The notes below the pieces were generated by a model. That model searched no databases. It was given only the letters and a program-made list of their open reading frames with translations, and was not told the origin of the DNA. Of a stretch of DNA of 64,000 nucleotides, positions 29,343 to 38,565 are shown one piece after another. Position numbers and translations under genes: made by a program. This DNA is from Arthrobacter saudimassiliensis (GTDB taxonomy: Bacteria; Actinomycetota; Actinomycetes; Actinomycetales; Micrococcaceae): contig LN483070.1 of the NCBI GenBank assembly GCA_900016675.1, positions 930,001-994,000 of the forward strand, written 5' to 3'. Every line of letters starts with the position of its first letter. Position 1 is the stretch's first letter.

Positions 29343-30464
29343 ATGGACACCAGCTGCGACATCCTGGTCATCGGCGGCGGCATCGCGGGCCTGTCCCTGG
29401 CCTCCGAACTCGCCGAGCGGGCCGACGTCGTCGTCATCGAAGCGGAACCGAGCCTGGCCTATCACACCTCCTCCCGCTCGGCCCGGCAGCTGATCCCCAG
29501 CTACGGTCCCGCCATCGTGCAGGCGCTGACCATCCGCACGCTTGCCCTGGTCCGCACGCTCGAGGCCGACCTGCCGCAGCCCCTGCTGACACCGCGCAGC
29601 TTCATGCTCATCGGCGACGAGGAAGACGTCCGGGACCGGGCCAGCGGGCACATGCACCCCATCACCGCGGCCGAGGCGTACGCCCTGGCACCGGAGCTGC
29701 GTGCGGGAGCGGTCACCGCCGCGGGTCTGGACACCACCTCGGTGGCCTGTGACACCAAGGGCCTGCTGGACTGGCACATCGCGAGGATCCGGGATCACGG
29801 CGGCCGGATCCGCACCGGAGCCAGGGCAGGCTTTGCCGCCCGCAACGCGGCGGCGGGCCCGGGATCCGGGGCCAGCGTCGACGGCACGAGGTGGGTGGTG
29901 CAGACTCCGTCGGGCACGGTCACCGCGGGAAAGGTGGTCAACGCGGCCGGCGCATGGGCGGACGACGTCGGCCGGCTCTTCGGCGCCCGCCGGCTGGGAC
30001 TGCAGGCCTACCGCCGCACCGCCGCGATCGTCGACGTCCGCAATCCGCCCGCACCGGACGGGCCCATGGTCGCCGATGCGGCGGACCGGTTCTATTACCG
30101 GCCCTTCGACGGGCGGGTCCTCATCTCGCCGGCCGAGAGCGAACCGAGCATTCCAATGGACGCCCTGCCGAGGGCCTCGGACGTGAACGCCCTGATCACG
30201 CTGATCGACTCGATGACCACCCTGGACATTGCCGGGGTCGAGCACGCCTGGACGGGGCTGCGGACCGAAGCGCCCGACGGCGTGCCGGTGGCCGGCTACG
30301 ACGCCGACGTGCCGGGCTTCTTCTGGCTGGCGGGGCAGGGCGGCTACGGATTCCAGACCTCCTCAGCGCTGGCGGAGTTCGCCGCCCACCTGCTGATGGG
30401 TGATGAGATTGACCCCGCGACGGCAGCGGCCCTGGCGCCTACCCGGGCCGGCCTGGGCGGCTGA
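29343..30464 (+). CDS. FAD-dependent oxidoreductase, D-amino acid dehydrogenase-like
   Basis: 373 aa of the DAO fold. The N-terminal dinucleotide motif is VIGGGIAGLSLASELAE (9-25) with Glu38 closing the Rossmann fold, and the C-terminal FAD contact is GFFWLAGQGGYGFQTSSAL. The segment SSRSARQLIPSYGPAIVQALT resembles D-arginine dehydrogenase (DauA) types, so oxidation of a basic D-amino acid to the 2-oxo acid is possible. It sits just before the polyamine gene cluster, convergent with its TetR regulator (26 nt apart). The exact substrate is unproven. Confidence 0.83.
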   Translation: MDTSCDILVIGGGIAGLSLASELAERADVVVIEAEPSLAYHTSSRSARQLIPSYGPAIVQALTIRTLALVRTLEADLPQPLLTPRSFMLIGDEEDVRDRASGHMHPITAAEAYALAPELRAGAVTAAGLDTTSVACDTKGLLDWHIARIRDHGGRIRTGARAGFAARNAAAGPGSGASVDGTRWVVQTPSGTVTAGKVVNAAGAWADDVGRLFGARRLGLQAYRRTAAIVDVRNPPAPDGPMVADAADRFYYRPFDGRVLISPAESEPSIPMDALPRASDVNALITLIDSMTTLDIAGVEHAWTGLRTEAPDGVPVAGYDADVPGFFWLAGQGGYGFQTSSALAEFAAHLLMGDEIDPATAAALAPTRAGLGG

Positions 30465-30490
30465 TCCGCGCCGCCGCCCCCCGCCGCGGG

Positions 30491-31153
30491 TCAGCCCGCG
30501 ACGGCGGACAGCCGCGAACGGAAGCCCTCCAGCATGGCGGAGAGCGCCAGGTCGAAGGCGCGGTCAGCTGCCTCGCCCGGATCCCGGGGACGGTCCCGGG
30601 CGGCGGCGGCGAACCGGGGCGCCAGGTCGGCGAGCTCGCCCGGATCGAAGATATCCGCCGGAGCCGTGGCATCGTACGCGGCGCCGAAGACCAGCGACTC
30701 CACGGCCACGATGACATTGACGGCCTCCGCGCCTGGCCACCCGGCATCCATCAGCCCGCGGGCGACCGCCTCATACATCTCAAGCGTGTGCGGGGAATCG
30801 CCCACCGGCAGCACGGCCATCACCGGAATCATCGCGGTGTGCTGCGCGTAGCAGTCCCGATAGGACCGGGCCCAGCCTTCCAGGGCCGCGTCCCAGGCCA
30901 GGACGCCAAAACCGGAGCAGTCGATGCTCCGGTTGATCCTGTCCTGGACCCGGACCAGCACATCCCTTTTGGAGGGGGTGTGGTTGTACAGCGCCGATGT
31001 GGAGACCTTCAGTTCCCGGGCCAGTTCCGTCATGGTCAGGTGCCGGTAGCCCCGGTCGCTCACGATGCGGATCGCGGCGTCGGTGATCCCTTCGGTGGAG
31101 AGCAGGGGCTCGGTGGGGCGGCCGCGTCGTCGGGCGGTGCGGGCGATGGCCAT
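30491..31153 (-). CDS. TetR family transcriptional regulator
   Basis: 220 aa. Helix-turn-helix in residues 20-66 (ITDAAIRIVSDRGYRHLTMTELARELKVSTSALYNHTPSKRDVL), with a ligand domain behind it. The ATG at 31153 follows GAGGAG. It is divergent from the putrescine oxidase operon across 168 bp containing a perfect palindrome, so it most likely represses that operon and perhaps itself. A polyamine or an intermediate would be the logical inducer (inference). Confidence 0.92.
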   Translation of the reverse strand: MAIARTARRRGRPTEPLLSTEGITDAAIRIVSDRGYRHLTMTELARELKVSTSALYNHTPSKRDVLVRVQDRINRSIDCSGFGVLAWDAALEGWARSYRDCYAQHTAMIPVMAVLPVGDSPHTLEMYEAVARGLMDAGWPGAEAVNVIVAVESLVFGAAYDATAPADIFDPGELADLAPRFAAAARDRPRDPGEAADRAFDLALSAMLEGFRSRLSAVAG

Positions 31154-31253
31154 GGAGCTCCTCGGAAGGGACGTGGGGCTGGGGACGGCAGGGAGGCTGG
31201 ATCCAGTCTAGGCAGGTGCGTTACGGCGCTGTGTTAATTCCATGTTTCGGACC

Positions 31254-31283
31254 TTGACGCCGATCACCCCCAACCCACTTAAT
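31254..31283 (+). promoter_or_regulatory. Promoter of the putrescine/agmatine operon
   Basis: TTGACG (31254-31259), 18-nt spacer, CTTAAT (31278-31283). The best sigma-70-like match in the window. The predicted start, near 31290, lies inside the operator palindrome. Confidence 0.65.
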
Positions 31284-31297
31284 GAATCTAATTCATT
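31281..31297. promoter_or_regulatory. Operator palindrome for the adjacent TetR regulator
   Basis: AATGAAT-CTA-ATTCATT, perfect 7-bp arms in an AT-rich patch of a very GC-rich genome. It overlaps the end of the -10 box and the start site, where a repressor would block transcription. It lies 25 nt before the GTG start of the oxidase gene. Confidence 0.75.
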
Positions 31298-31321
31298 TCT
31301 TGTCGTGAGGGAGAACACACC

Positions 31322-32782
31322 GTGTCGGATCAGAGGACACTGGGCAGCATCAAGGCCATCGAGCGGGACGTCGTCGTCGTCGGGGCGGGCCCGGCCGGCC
31401 TGATGGCCGCGCGCACGCTCGCCGCGGCCGGCATATCCGTGGCAGTGCTGGAGGCCCGCGACCGGGTCGGCGGGCGCACCTGGTCCCGCACCATTGACGG
31501 CGCCTTCCTGGAGATCGGCGGGCAGTGGGTTTCGCCGGACCAGACCGAGCTGCTGGGCCTGCTGAAGGAGCTCGGCAAGCAGACCTTCCCGCGCTACCGC
31601 GACGGCGCAGCGGTCTACCTGGGCGTGGACGGGACCCGCCACACCTACACGGGCACCACTTTCCCCGCCGGGGAGCAGACCATCGCCGAAATGGACCGGC
31701 TCACCGCCGAGCTGGACGCCCTGGCAGCCGAAATCGGACCGCGTGAGCCGTGGGCCCATCCGCGCGCCCGCGAACTGGACACCATCTCCTTCCACCACTG
31801 GCTGCGCTCGCAGTCCTCGGACGAAGCGGCCTGCAACAACATCGGCCTGTTCGTGGCGGGCGGCATGCTCACAAAGCCCGCGCACTCCTTCTCCGCGCTG
31901 CAGGCCGTGCTCATGGCTGCCTCGGCCGGTTCCTTCTCCAACCTGGTGGACGACGGGTTCATCCTGGACCGCCGCGTCGTCGGCGGCATGCAGTCCGTGT
32001 CCGAGGCCATGGCCGCCGAACTGGGCGAGGACGTGGTGTTCCTCGAGACCCCGGTGCGCGCCATCCGGTGGGGCGGACCGGAGGACACCTACGCCGAGCA
32101 TGTGCCCGGAACTCCCGTCACCGTCTGGAGCGACCGGCTTACGGTCACGGCGCGCGACGTCGTCGTCGCCGTCCCGCCGAACCTGTACTCCCGCATCTCC
32201 TTTGAACCGCCGCTGCCGCGCCTGCAGCACCAGATGCACCAGCACCAGTCGCTGGGCCTCGTGATCAAGGTCCACGCCGTCTACGAGACCCCGTTCTGGC
32301 GCGAAGCCGGCCTCTCCGGCACCGGCTTCGGCGCGGGCGAACTGGTCCAGGAGGTCTACGACAACACCAACCACGGGGACTCCCGCGGCACGCTGGTGGG
32401 CTTTGTCTCCGATGAAAAGGCCGACGCCGTGTTCGCCCTCCCGGCCGAGGAGCGCCGCCAGGCGATCCTTGCCTCCCTGGCCCGGTACCTCGGCGAGCAG
32501 GCGCTGGAACCGGTGGTGTATTACGAATCCGACTTCGGCTCGGAGGAATGGACCCGCGGCGCCTACGCTGCCAGCTACGACCTCGGCGGGCTGCACCGCT
32601 ACGGCGCGCACCAGCGCACCCCCGTGGGACCCATCCGCTGGGCCTGCTCCGACCTCGCCGCCGAGGGCTACCAGCACGTTGACGGCGCCCTGCGCCAGGG
32701 CCGGCTGGCCGCCGAGGAAATCCTCGGCGGCGGCGCGCCGGCTGCAACCGAACCCGGTACCGACAAGGAGACCGTCGCATGA
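31322..32782 (+). CDS. puo: Putrescine oxidase-like flavin monoamine oxidase
   Basis: 486 aa. The N-terminal FAD motif is VVVGAGPAGLMAARTLA (18-34) followed by EARDRVGGRTWS, and the C-terminal FAD segment is PIRWACSDLAAEGYQHVDGA. Overall pattern and length match actinobacterial putrescine oxidases, which convert putrescine and O2 to 4-aminobutanal, NH3 and H2O2. GTG start at 31322 with AGGGAG. First gene of a four-gene operon; its stop overlaps the permease start (ATGA). A closely related amine substrate such as cadaverine or tyramine cannot be excluded. Confidence 0.85.
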   Translation: MSDQRTLGSIKAIERDVVVVGAGPAGLMAARTLAAAGISVAVLEARDRVGGRTWSRTIDGAFLEIGGQWVSPDQTELLGLLKELGKQTFPRYRDGAAVYLGVDGTRHTYTGTTFPAGEQTIAEMDRLTAELDALAAEIGPREPWAHPRARELDTISFHHWLRSQSSDEAACNNIGLFVAGGMLTKPAHSFSALQAVLMAASAGSFSNLVDDGFILDRRVVGGMQSVSEAMAAELGEDVVFLETPVRAIRWGGPEDTYAEHVPGTPVTVWSDRLTVTARDVVVAVPPNLYSRISFEPPLPRLQHQMHQHQSLGLVIKVHAVYETPFWREAGLSGTGFGAGELVQEVYDNTNHGDSRGTLVGFVSDEKADAVFALPAEERRQAILASLARYLGEQALEPVVYYESDFGSEEWTRGAYAASYDLGGLHRYGAHQRTPVGPIRWACSDLAAEGYQHVDGALRQGRLAAEEILGGGAPAATEPGTDKETVA

Positions 32783-34308
32783 AGACCCGCCTTCCCGCCG
32801 CCCGCAACGGCGACCCTGCCCTGGGCGGACATGCCAAGGGCCTCAGCGCCGGCTCAGTGGGCCTGCTCGGCTCCCTCGTGATCGGCGTCTCCACCATCGC
32901 TCCGGCGTACACCCTCTCCGGGGCGCTGGGTCCGACGGCGGCGGAAGTCGGCGTGTACCTGCCGGCCATCCTGCTGGTCGGTTTCGTGCCCATGCTGCTG
33001 GTCGCCATCGGCTACCGGCAGCTGAACCGTGCGATGCCCGACTCCGGCACCACCTTCACCTGGGTCTCCAAGGCCTTCGGCCCCTGGCTGGGGTGGATGG
33101 GCAGCTGGGGCCTGCTGGCCGCGACCATCCTGGTGCTCTCGAACCTGGCCGGCATCGCCGTGGACTTCTTCTACCTGGCCCTGGCACAGATCACCGGCAA
33201 TGACGGCATCGCCGAGCTGACCCGCAACGTGCCCATCAACATCGCCACCTGCCTGGCCTTCGTTGCCGCCGCCACCTGGGTCTCCTACCGGGGCATGGAG
33301 GCGACCAAGGCCGTGCAGTACGTGCTGGTGGCGTTCCAGCTGATCGTGCTCATCTGGTTCTCCGTGGCCGCATTCGGACACGTCGCCGGCGGCACCGCGT
33401 TCGACGGGCTGACCATCCGGCCGGAGTGGTTCAACCCGCTCGGCGTGGAGTCCTTCTCCGCCTTCGCCGCGGGCATCTCGCTGTCCGTGTTCATTTACTG
33501 GGGCTGGGACGTCGTGCTGACCATGAACGAGGAAAGCCGCGGCGCGGCGACCACTCCCGGCAAGTCGGCAATTGTCACCATCCTGGTGATCGTCGCCCTG
33601 TACATGACCGTGTCCCTGGGCGTGCTGTCCTTCTCCGGCGTCTCCGACGAAGGGCTGGGCATGGGCAACCCGGACATCCAGGAGAACATCTTCGCCGCGC
33701 TGGCCGGCCCCATCATGGGCCCGTTCGCGATCCTGATGTCCCTGGCCGTGCTCTCATCCTCCGCCGCATCGCTGCAGTCCACGATGATCTCGCCGGCCCG
33801 CACCATGCTCGCCATGGGGCACTACGGCGGGCTGCCGGACAAGTACGCCACGGTCACCGAGCGCTTCCGCTCGCCCGGCTACGCCACCGTGGCCTCCGCC
33901 GTCATCGCCTCGGTCTTCTACGCGGTGATGCGCGTGGTCTCGGAGAACGTCCTCTGGGACACGATCACCACGCTGGGGATGATGGTCTGCTTCTACTACG
34001 GAGTCACCGCGCTGGCCTGTGTCTGGTACTTCCGCCGCGACGCCTTCCGCAGCGTGAAGGGCTTTCTGGCCAAGATCCTGGCCCCGCTGATCGGCGGGAT
34101 CCTGCTGCTGGTGTTCTTCGTGCAGACCTCCTACGACTCGATGGATCCCGAGTACGGCTCCGGATCCGAGATCGGCGGCGTCGGGCTGGTCTTTGTCCTT
34201 GGCGTCGGGATCCTGGTGCTCGGTGTCGCGGCGATGCTGGTCCAGTACCGGCGCAGCCCCGACTTCTTCCGGAACCGGTTCGAAACCACCGAACTGCCGG
34301 TCGACTGA
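32779..34308 (+). CDS. APC family amino acid/polyamine permease
   Basis: 509 aa with about 12 predicted membrane helices. N-terminal APC pattern GLLGSLVIGVSTIAPAYTLSGALG and GTTFTWVSKAFGPWLGWMGSWG (helix 3). The conserved helix-6 to helix-7 region is IYWGWDVVLTMNEESRGAATTPGKSAIV. The ATGA overlap with the oxidase gene places it as the operon transporter, most likely for putrescine or agmatine. Specificity is inferred from context. Confidence 0.9.
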   Translation: MKTRLPAARNGDPALGGHAKGLSAGSVGLLGSLVIGVSTIAPAYTLSGALGPTAAEVGVYLPAILLVGFVPMLLVAIGYRQLNRAMPDSGTTFTWVSKAFGPWLGWMGSWGLLAATILVLSNLAGIAVDFFYLALAQITGNDGIAELTRNVPINIATCLAFVAAATWVSYRGMEATKAVQYVLVAFQLIVLIWFSVAAFGHVAGGTAFDGLTIRPEWFNPLGVESFSAFAAGISLSVFIYWGWDVVLTMNEESRGAATTPGKSAIVTILVIVALYMTVSLGVLSFSGVSDEGLGMGNPDIQENIFAALAGPIMGPFAILMSLAVLSSSAASLQSTMISPARTMLAMGHYGGLPDKYATVTERFRSPGYATVASAVIASVFYAVMRVVSENVLWDTITTLGMMVCFYYGVTALACVWYFRRDAFRSVKGFLAKILAPLIGGILLLVFFVQTSYDSMDPEYGSGSEIGGVGLVFVLGVGILVLGVAAMLVQYRRSPDFFRNRFETTELPVD

Positions 34309-34377
34309 CCCGCCAGACCGCTTCACTCCGCCGCGCCCCGCTCCGAACCAGCGCCCCACACCAAAGGAACCGCTCCG

Positions 34378-35472
34378 ATGCACACCACTGGTCCCCACGC
34401 TCCCGGCATGCCGGGGGAGTGGCACCGCCACGAACGAACCTGGATGGCGTTTCCGCCGCCGAACGACACCTTCGGCCCGGAGGGATCGGACACCTTGGCG
34501 CGGGCCCGGCGGGCCTGGGCGGCCGTGGCCCGAACCATCGCCCGGTATGAGCCGGTGACCGTCGTCGCCGCTCCCGACGACGCCGCAGCCGCCCGCGCGG
34601 CGCTCGGCATCGGGGGAGACGGCAGCGGCGGCGACGCGGGACAGGCCGGCATCACCGTGGTCACCGCGCCGCTCGACGACGCCTGGCTGCGCGATTCCGG
34701 TCCCACGTTCGTGCACGCTGCGGACGGCTCCGTGGCGGCGGTGGACTGGGTGTTCAACGGGTGGGGCGCCCAGGGCTGGGCCGCGTGGGGCAACGACCGG
34801 CACTTGGGGCGCTTCGTCGCGGGCCAGGCCGGTGCGCCGGTGCATGGCAGCCGGCTGGTGAATGAGGGCGGCGGGTTCCATGTGGACGGGGCGGGCACCG
34901 TGCTGCTCACCGAGACCGTTCAGCTTGATCCCGGCCGGAACCCCGGCGCCACGCGGGAGCAGGTGGAGGCGGAAATCCACGCTCGGCTGGGCACCGACAC
35001 CGCGATCTGGCTGCCCCGCGGCCTGACCAGGGACTACGACGAGTTCGGCACGCGCGGGCACGTGGACATCGTGGCCGCGTTCGCCGGGCCCGGCACGGTG
35101 CTGGTGCACCGCCAGGACGACCCGGCCCATCCCGATTTCGAGGTGACCCGGCAGATCCGTGCCGTCCTCGCCGACGCCGTCGACGCCCGTGGCCGGCGGC
35201 TGGACATCATCGACGTTCCGGCGCCGGCCATCCTCGACGCCGGCGACGGGTTCGTCGACTACTCGTACATCAACCATTACGTGGCCAACGGGGCGGTGAT
35301 CCTGTGTGCCTTCGATGACCCGAACGACGCCGTTGCCGCCGACATCCTGGCCCGCGCCTACCCGGGCCGCACAGTCGAGCTGGTCGATGCCAGGGAGATC
35401 TTCGCCTTTGGCGGCGGCATCCACTGCATCACGCAGCAGCAGCCGGCACCGCTGCGGGAGGCGGCTGAGTGA
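34378..35472 (+). CDS. aguA: Agmatine deiminase
   Basis: 364 aa, hydrolysing agmatine to N-carbamoylputrescine and NH3. All hallmarks of the peptidyl-arginine-deiminase fold are present: MPGEWHRHERTWMAFP at the N-terminus, DDAWLRDSGP (Asp101-Pro109), NEGGGFHVDG (Glu163), GHVD (His228) and nucleophile Cys350 in FGGGIHCITQQQP. One atypical feature is a Gly-rich insert near residues 79-90. AAAGGA precedes the ATG at 34378, and the GTGA overlap couples it to the amidase gene. It lies 69 nt after the permease. Confidence 0.93.
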   Translation: MHTTGPHAPGMPGEWHRHERTWMAFPPPNDTFGPEGSDTLARARRAWAAVARTIARYEPVTVVAAPDDAAAARAALGIGGDGSGGDAGQAGITVVTAPLDDAWLRDSGPTFVHAADGSVAAVDWVFNGWGAQGWAAWGNDRHLGRFVAGQAGAPVHGSRLVNEGGGFHVDGAGTVLLTETVQLDPGRNPGATREQVEAEIHARLGTDTAIWLPRGLTRDYDEFGTRGHVDIVAAFAGPGTVLVHRQDDPAHPDFEVTRQIRAVLADAVDARGRRLDIIDVPAPAILDAGDGFVDYSYINHYVANGAVILCAFDDPNDAVAADILARAYPGRTVELVDAREIFAFGGGIHCITQQQPAPLREAAE

Positions 35473-37199
35473 GCGGCACCGGAATCGACGTCGCCGAGGC
35501 GTCCATCGCCGACCTGCGTGCCGCAATGGAACAGGGGCTGGCCACCAGCGAGGAACTGACAACCACCTACCTGGCGCGCATCGCGGCCTATGACACCGCC
35601 GGCCCGGCGCTGAACGCCATGGTCGTCCTGAACCCCGACGCGCTCTCCGAGGCCCGCGCCGCCGACGAGCGGAGGCGGCGGGGCGAGGTGCTGGGACCGC
35701 TGGACGGCATCCCCTACACCGCGAAGGACAGCTTCCGGGCCCGCGGGCTGACCGTCGCGGCGGGATCGCCTGCTTTCGAGCACCTGGTCGCCCAGGACGA
35801 CGCGTTCACGATCGAGCGCCTGCGGTCCGCCGGCGCGGTGCTGATCGGGCTGACGAACATGCCGCCGATGGCCAACGGCGGCATGCAGCGCGGACTGTAC
35901 GGCCGCGCTGAGAGCCCCTACAACGCCGCCTACCTCACCTCGGCATTTGCGTCCGGGTCCTCCAACGGCTCCGGCACCGCGACCGCCGCGAGCTTCGCCG
36001 CCTTCGGCCTGGGGGAGGAGACCTGGTCCTCCGGGCGGGCCCCGGCGTCGAACAACGCCCTCTGCGCGTACACCCCGTCCCGCGGGGTGATTTCGGTGCG
36101 CGGCAACTGGCCCCTGGTCCCCACCATGGACGTGGTGGTCCCGCACGCCCGGACCATGGCGGACCTGCTGGAAGTGCTGGACATAGTGGTAGCCGACGAT
36201 TCCGAAACCCGCGGAGACTTCTGGCGGGTCCAGCCGTGGGTTCCGATACCCGCTGCCTCGGCGGTCCGCCCCGCCTCCTACCGCGCCCTGGCCCCGGCGT
36301 CGACGGCGGCCGCCCGACAGGCCCTGGCCGGTGTCCGCCTCGGCGTGCCGCGCATGTACATCAACGCGGACCCCGACGCCGGCACCGCCGCCAACCCCGG
36401 GATCGGCGGGCCGACCGGACAGCGCATCCACACGCGGGAGAGCGTCATGGACCTCTGGCACGCGGCCCGGGCAGACCTGGAAGCGGCCGGCGCGCAGGTT
36501 ATCGAGGTCGACTTCCCGGCCGTCAGCAACTACGAGGGCGACCGCCCCGGCGCGCCCACCATCGCCACCCGGGGCCTGGTCAGCCCCGAGTACCTGCACC
36601 GCGAGCTGCTGGACCTGGCGGCGTGGTCCTGGGACGACTTCCTTCGGGCCAACGGGGACCCGGCCCTCAACCGCCTGACCGACGTCGACGGGAGCAGGAT
36701 CTTCCCGCATCCGGCGGGAGCGCTGCCGGACCGCTATCACGGGTTCGAGGACGACATTGCCGCCTATCCTCAGCACGTGCGGGAGCACGGCGTGGACTCG
36801 GTGGAGCAGATCCCGCACCTGGCGGAGGGGCTGCGCGGGCTGGAGGAAACGCGGCGGCTGGACCTGGAGCAGTGGATGCACGGGCTGGGGCTGGACGCCG
36901 TCGTCTTTCCCGCCGTGGCCGACGTCGGGCCGGCCGATGCGGACGTGAACCCGGCCTCCGCGGACCTGGCTTGGCGCAACGGTGTGTGGGTGGCCAACGG
37001 AAACCTCGTTCCCCGGCACCTGGGCATCCCCACGGTGACTGTGCCCATGGGCACGATGGCGGACACCGGCATGCCGGTGGGGCTCACCTTCGCGGGCAAA
37101 GCGTGGGATGACACCGCCCTGCTGCGGCTGGCGGCGGCCTTCGAGGGCACCGGACGGCGTCGGACGGCACCGCCGCGAACACCCCCGCTGGGAGGCTGA
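35469..37199 (+). CDS. Amidase-signature family amidase, candidate N-carbamoylputrescine hydrolase
   Basis: 576 aa, about 80-100 residues longer than GatA. The Ser-cisSer-Lys machinery is retained: Lys86 (YTAKDSF), cis-Ser in SGSSNGSGTATAAS (about 162-175) and nucleophile Ser188 in EETWSSGRAPAS, where WSSGR replaces the common GGSIR. That change next to the nucleophile points to an unusual substrate. The start overlaps the agmatine deiminase stop (GTGA). Context suggests it hydrolyses N-carbamoylputrescine to putrescine, a step normally done by nitrilase-family AguB. Allophanate-hydrolase-like or general amidase roles remain possible. Confidence 0.87.
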   Translation: MSGTGIDVAEASIADLRAAMEQGLATSEELTTTYLARIAAYDTAGPALNAMVVLNPDALSEARAADERRRRGEVLGPLDGIPYTAKDSFRARGLTVAAGSPAFEHLVAQDDAFTIERLRSAGAVLIGLTNMPPMANGGMQRGLYGRAESPYNAAYLTSAFASGSSNGSGTATAASFAAFGLGEETWSSGRAPASNNALCAYTPSRGVISVRGNWPLVPTMDVVVPHARTMADLLEVLDIVVADDSETRGDFWRVQPWVPIPAASAVRPASYRALAPASTAAARQALAGVRLGVPRMYINADPDAGTAANPGIGGPTGQRIHTRESVMDLWHAARADLEAAGAQVIEVDFPAVSNYEGDRPGAPTIATRGLVSPEYLHRELLDLAAWSWDDFLRANGDPALNRLTDVDGSRIFPHPAGALPDRYHGFEDDIAAYPQHVREHGVDSVEQIPHLAEGLRGLEETRRLDLEQWMHGLGLDAVVFPAVADVGPADADVNPASADLAWRNGVWVANGNLVPRHLGIPTVTVPMGTMADTGMPVGLTFAGKAWDDTALLRLAAAFEGTGRRRTAPPRTPPLGG

Positions 37200-37410
37200 G
37201 CGGCCGCCGCAGAGGGCGGAAAAGGCGCCGGGGGAGCGGCACCGCTCAGGTGTGAGGAATATCTCATCCGCTGGGCGTAACGAATCGGGCAACACCTGCG
37301 GGTTTGGTCAACTTGCGGGGCGGCTGTGCATAGAGTTGTCGTGTCAGGCCGGTTCCGGCAAGCCCCTCGATTTCTCTCTTCCGCCTTTGCGTTTCCGAAA
37401 GGTCCCCGCA

Positions 37411-38430
37411 GTGCCAGATCTTTTGCCGCCACAGTTCGTGGGCGTGCAGCAGCGTCCGTTCTACCATCGGGCCCGCACCGTCCTGACGTGGATTTCCGCG
37501 ATCTGGCTGGCCGCGGCCGTGCTGGGCATCGGGTTCTTTTCCGGCGGCACCACCAACCTGGCTCTCTCCCTGGCCCTGCTCTACGGCACCGGCATGGCGC
37601 TGGTGGTGGTCATCTTCGCGCTGTACCGCTGGCTGAGCGGTTCCGCCCGCCGACGCAACGCAGCGGTTCCCGACGACGCCGCTGCCGCGGCCTTCGTCGA
37701 CGCCACCCGTCTGGCCCAGGAAGAACTGTGGGCAGCCCTGCTGCCGCCCAGACCCGTCGGGCTGCCCGGTGTCCGCACCGCCGTCACCACGGAGGAGGCC
37801 CGCCGCGCGCTGGCCACGGCGCGGAAGTCGGCAGCGGCAGCACCGCGCAGCGCGGTGGAGTCGGAAGCGCCCGTCGCTCCGGCCGCGGCGTCCGCCGTCG
37901 TCCCGGCCCAGGCCGCCGCGGCGGAGCGCCCGGCCGCGGCGACCCCGAACACCGAGGTTGAAGGAACGCGACCCGTCAAGTCCGCCGTCAGCAAGAAGGC
38001 CGTCAAGAAATCGGGCAAGAAGACAGCCCGCAAACGCCCGGCGTCGGCGCCCGGAGCAGCCAAGCGTCCGGCGTCGGCTCCCGGAAGCGGTGGGGCCAAG
38101 CGTCCTGCCGCAGCCAAGCCGTCGTCGGGGAATGCCTCCGCGACGGCATCCGCCCGGCCGGGGCAGGCGAAGCCCGGGACCGGAAACCAGGCCGGTGCAA
38201 AGAACGGTTCCGCCGCAACAGGCCCCGGCAAGACCGCCGCATCCGCGGCCAGGGACACCGGCCGCTCCGTGCCTGCCGCCACCCTCCGGACCCGCGAACT
38301 GCTCACCGGCAACGGCCGCGGACACCTGACTCTGACCCCGCCGGTGGGCGGCGGACCGACGTCGCCCAGCCCGCGGGCGCCGCGCCGGGACGAGACTGTC
38401 CGGCGGGGTTCGGAGCGCAAGGCGTCCTAG
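37411..38430 (+). CDS. Membrane protein with Ala/Lys/Pro-rich basic tail
   Basis: 339 aa. Two membrane helices (about 28-45 and 50-72) are followed by a short helical region (DATRLAQEELWAALLPPRPVG) and a roughly 200-residue low-complexity tail. The tail has a lysine-rich part SKKAVKKSGKKTARKRPAS and PASAPG repeats, similar in style to histone H1-like tails, so nucleic acid or envelope polymer binding is possible. The GTG at 37411 follows GAAAGG at 8 nt. No family is recognised. Confidence 0.7.
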   Translation: MPDLLPPQFVGVQQRPFYHRARTVLTWISAIWLAAAVLGIGFFSGGTTNLALSLALLYGTGMALVVVIFALYRWLSGSARRRNAAVPDDAAAAAFVDATRLAQEELWAALLPPRPVGLPGVRTAVTTEEARRALATARKSAAAAPRSAVESEAPVAPAAASAVVPAQAAAAERPAAATPNTEVEGTRPVKSAVSKKAVKKSGKKTARKRPASAPGAAKRPASAPGSGGAKRPAAAKPSSGNASATASARPGQAKPGTGNQAGAKNGSAATGPGKTAASAARDTGRSVPAATLRTRELLTGNGRGHLTLTPPVGGGPTSPSPRAPRRDETVRRGSERKAS

Positions 38431-38530
38431 GCTTTGCCGGCGGAGGGGCGGGCCGCTGACCTGCCCCCGGCCGCTGCCCGGGGGTGGAGGAAAAGCTCTC
38501 AGGAAATCTCCAGCCTGCTGACAGTACCCC

Positions 38531-38559
38531 TTCAGCAACGGCCATTAACGTAGTTAGTA
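38531..38559 (+). promoter_or_regulatory. Putative promoter of the small RNA candidate
   Basis: TTCAGC (38531-38536), 17-nt spacer, TTAGTA (38554-38559). A weak match, noted because a strong isolated terminator follows 50 nt later. Confidence 0.3.
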
Positions 38560-38565
38560 CCTCAT

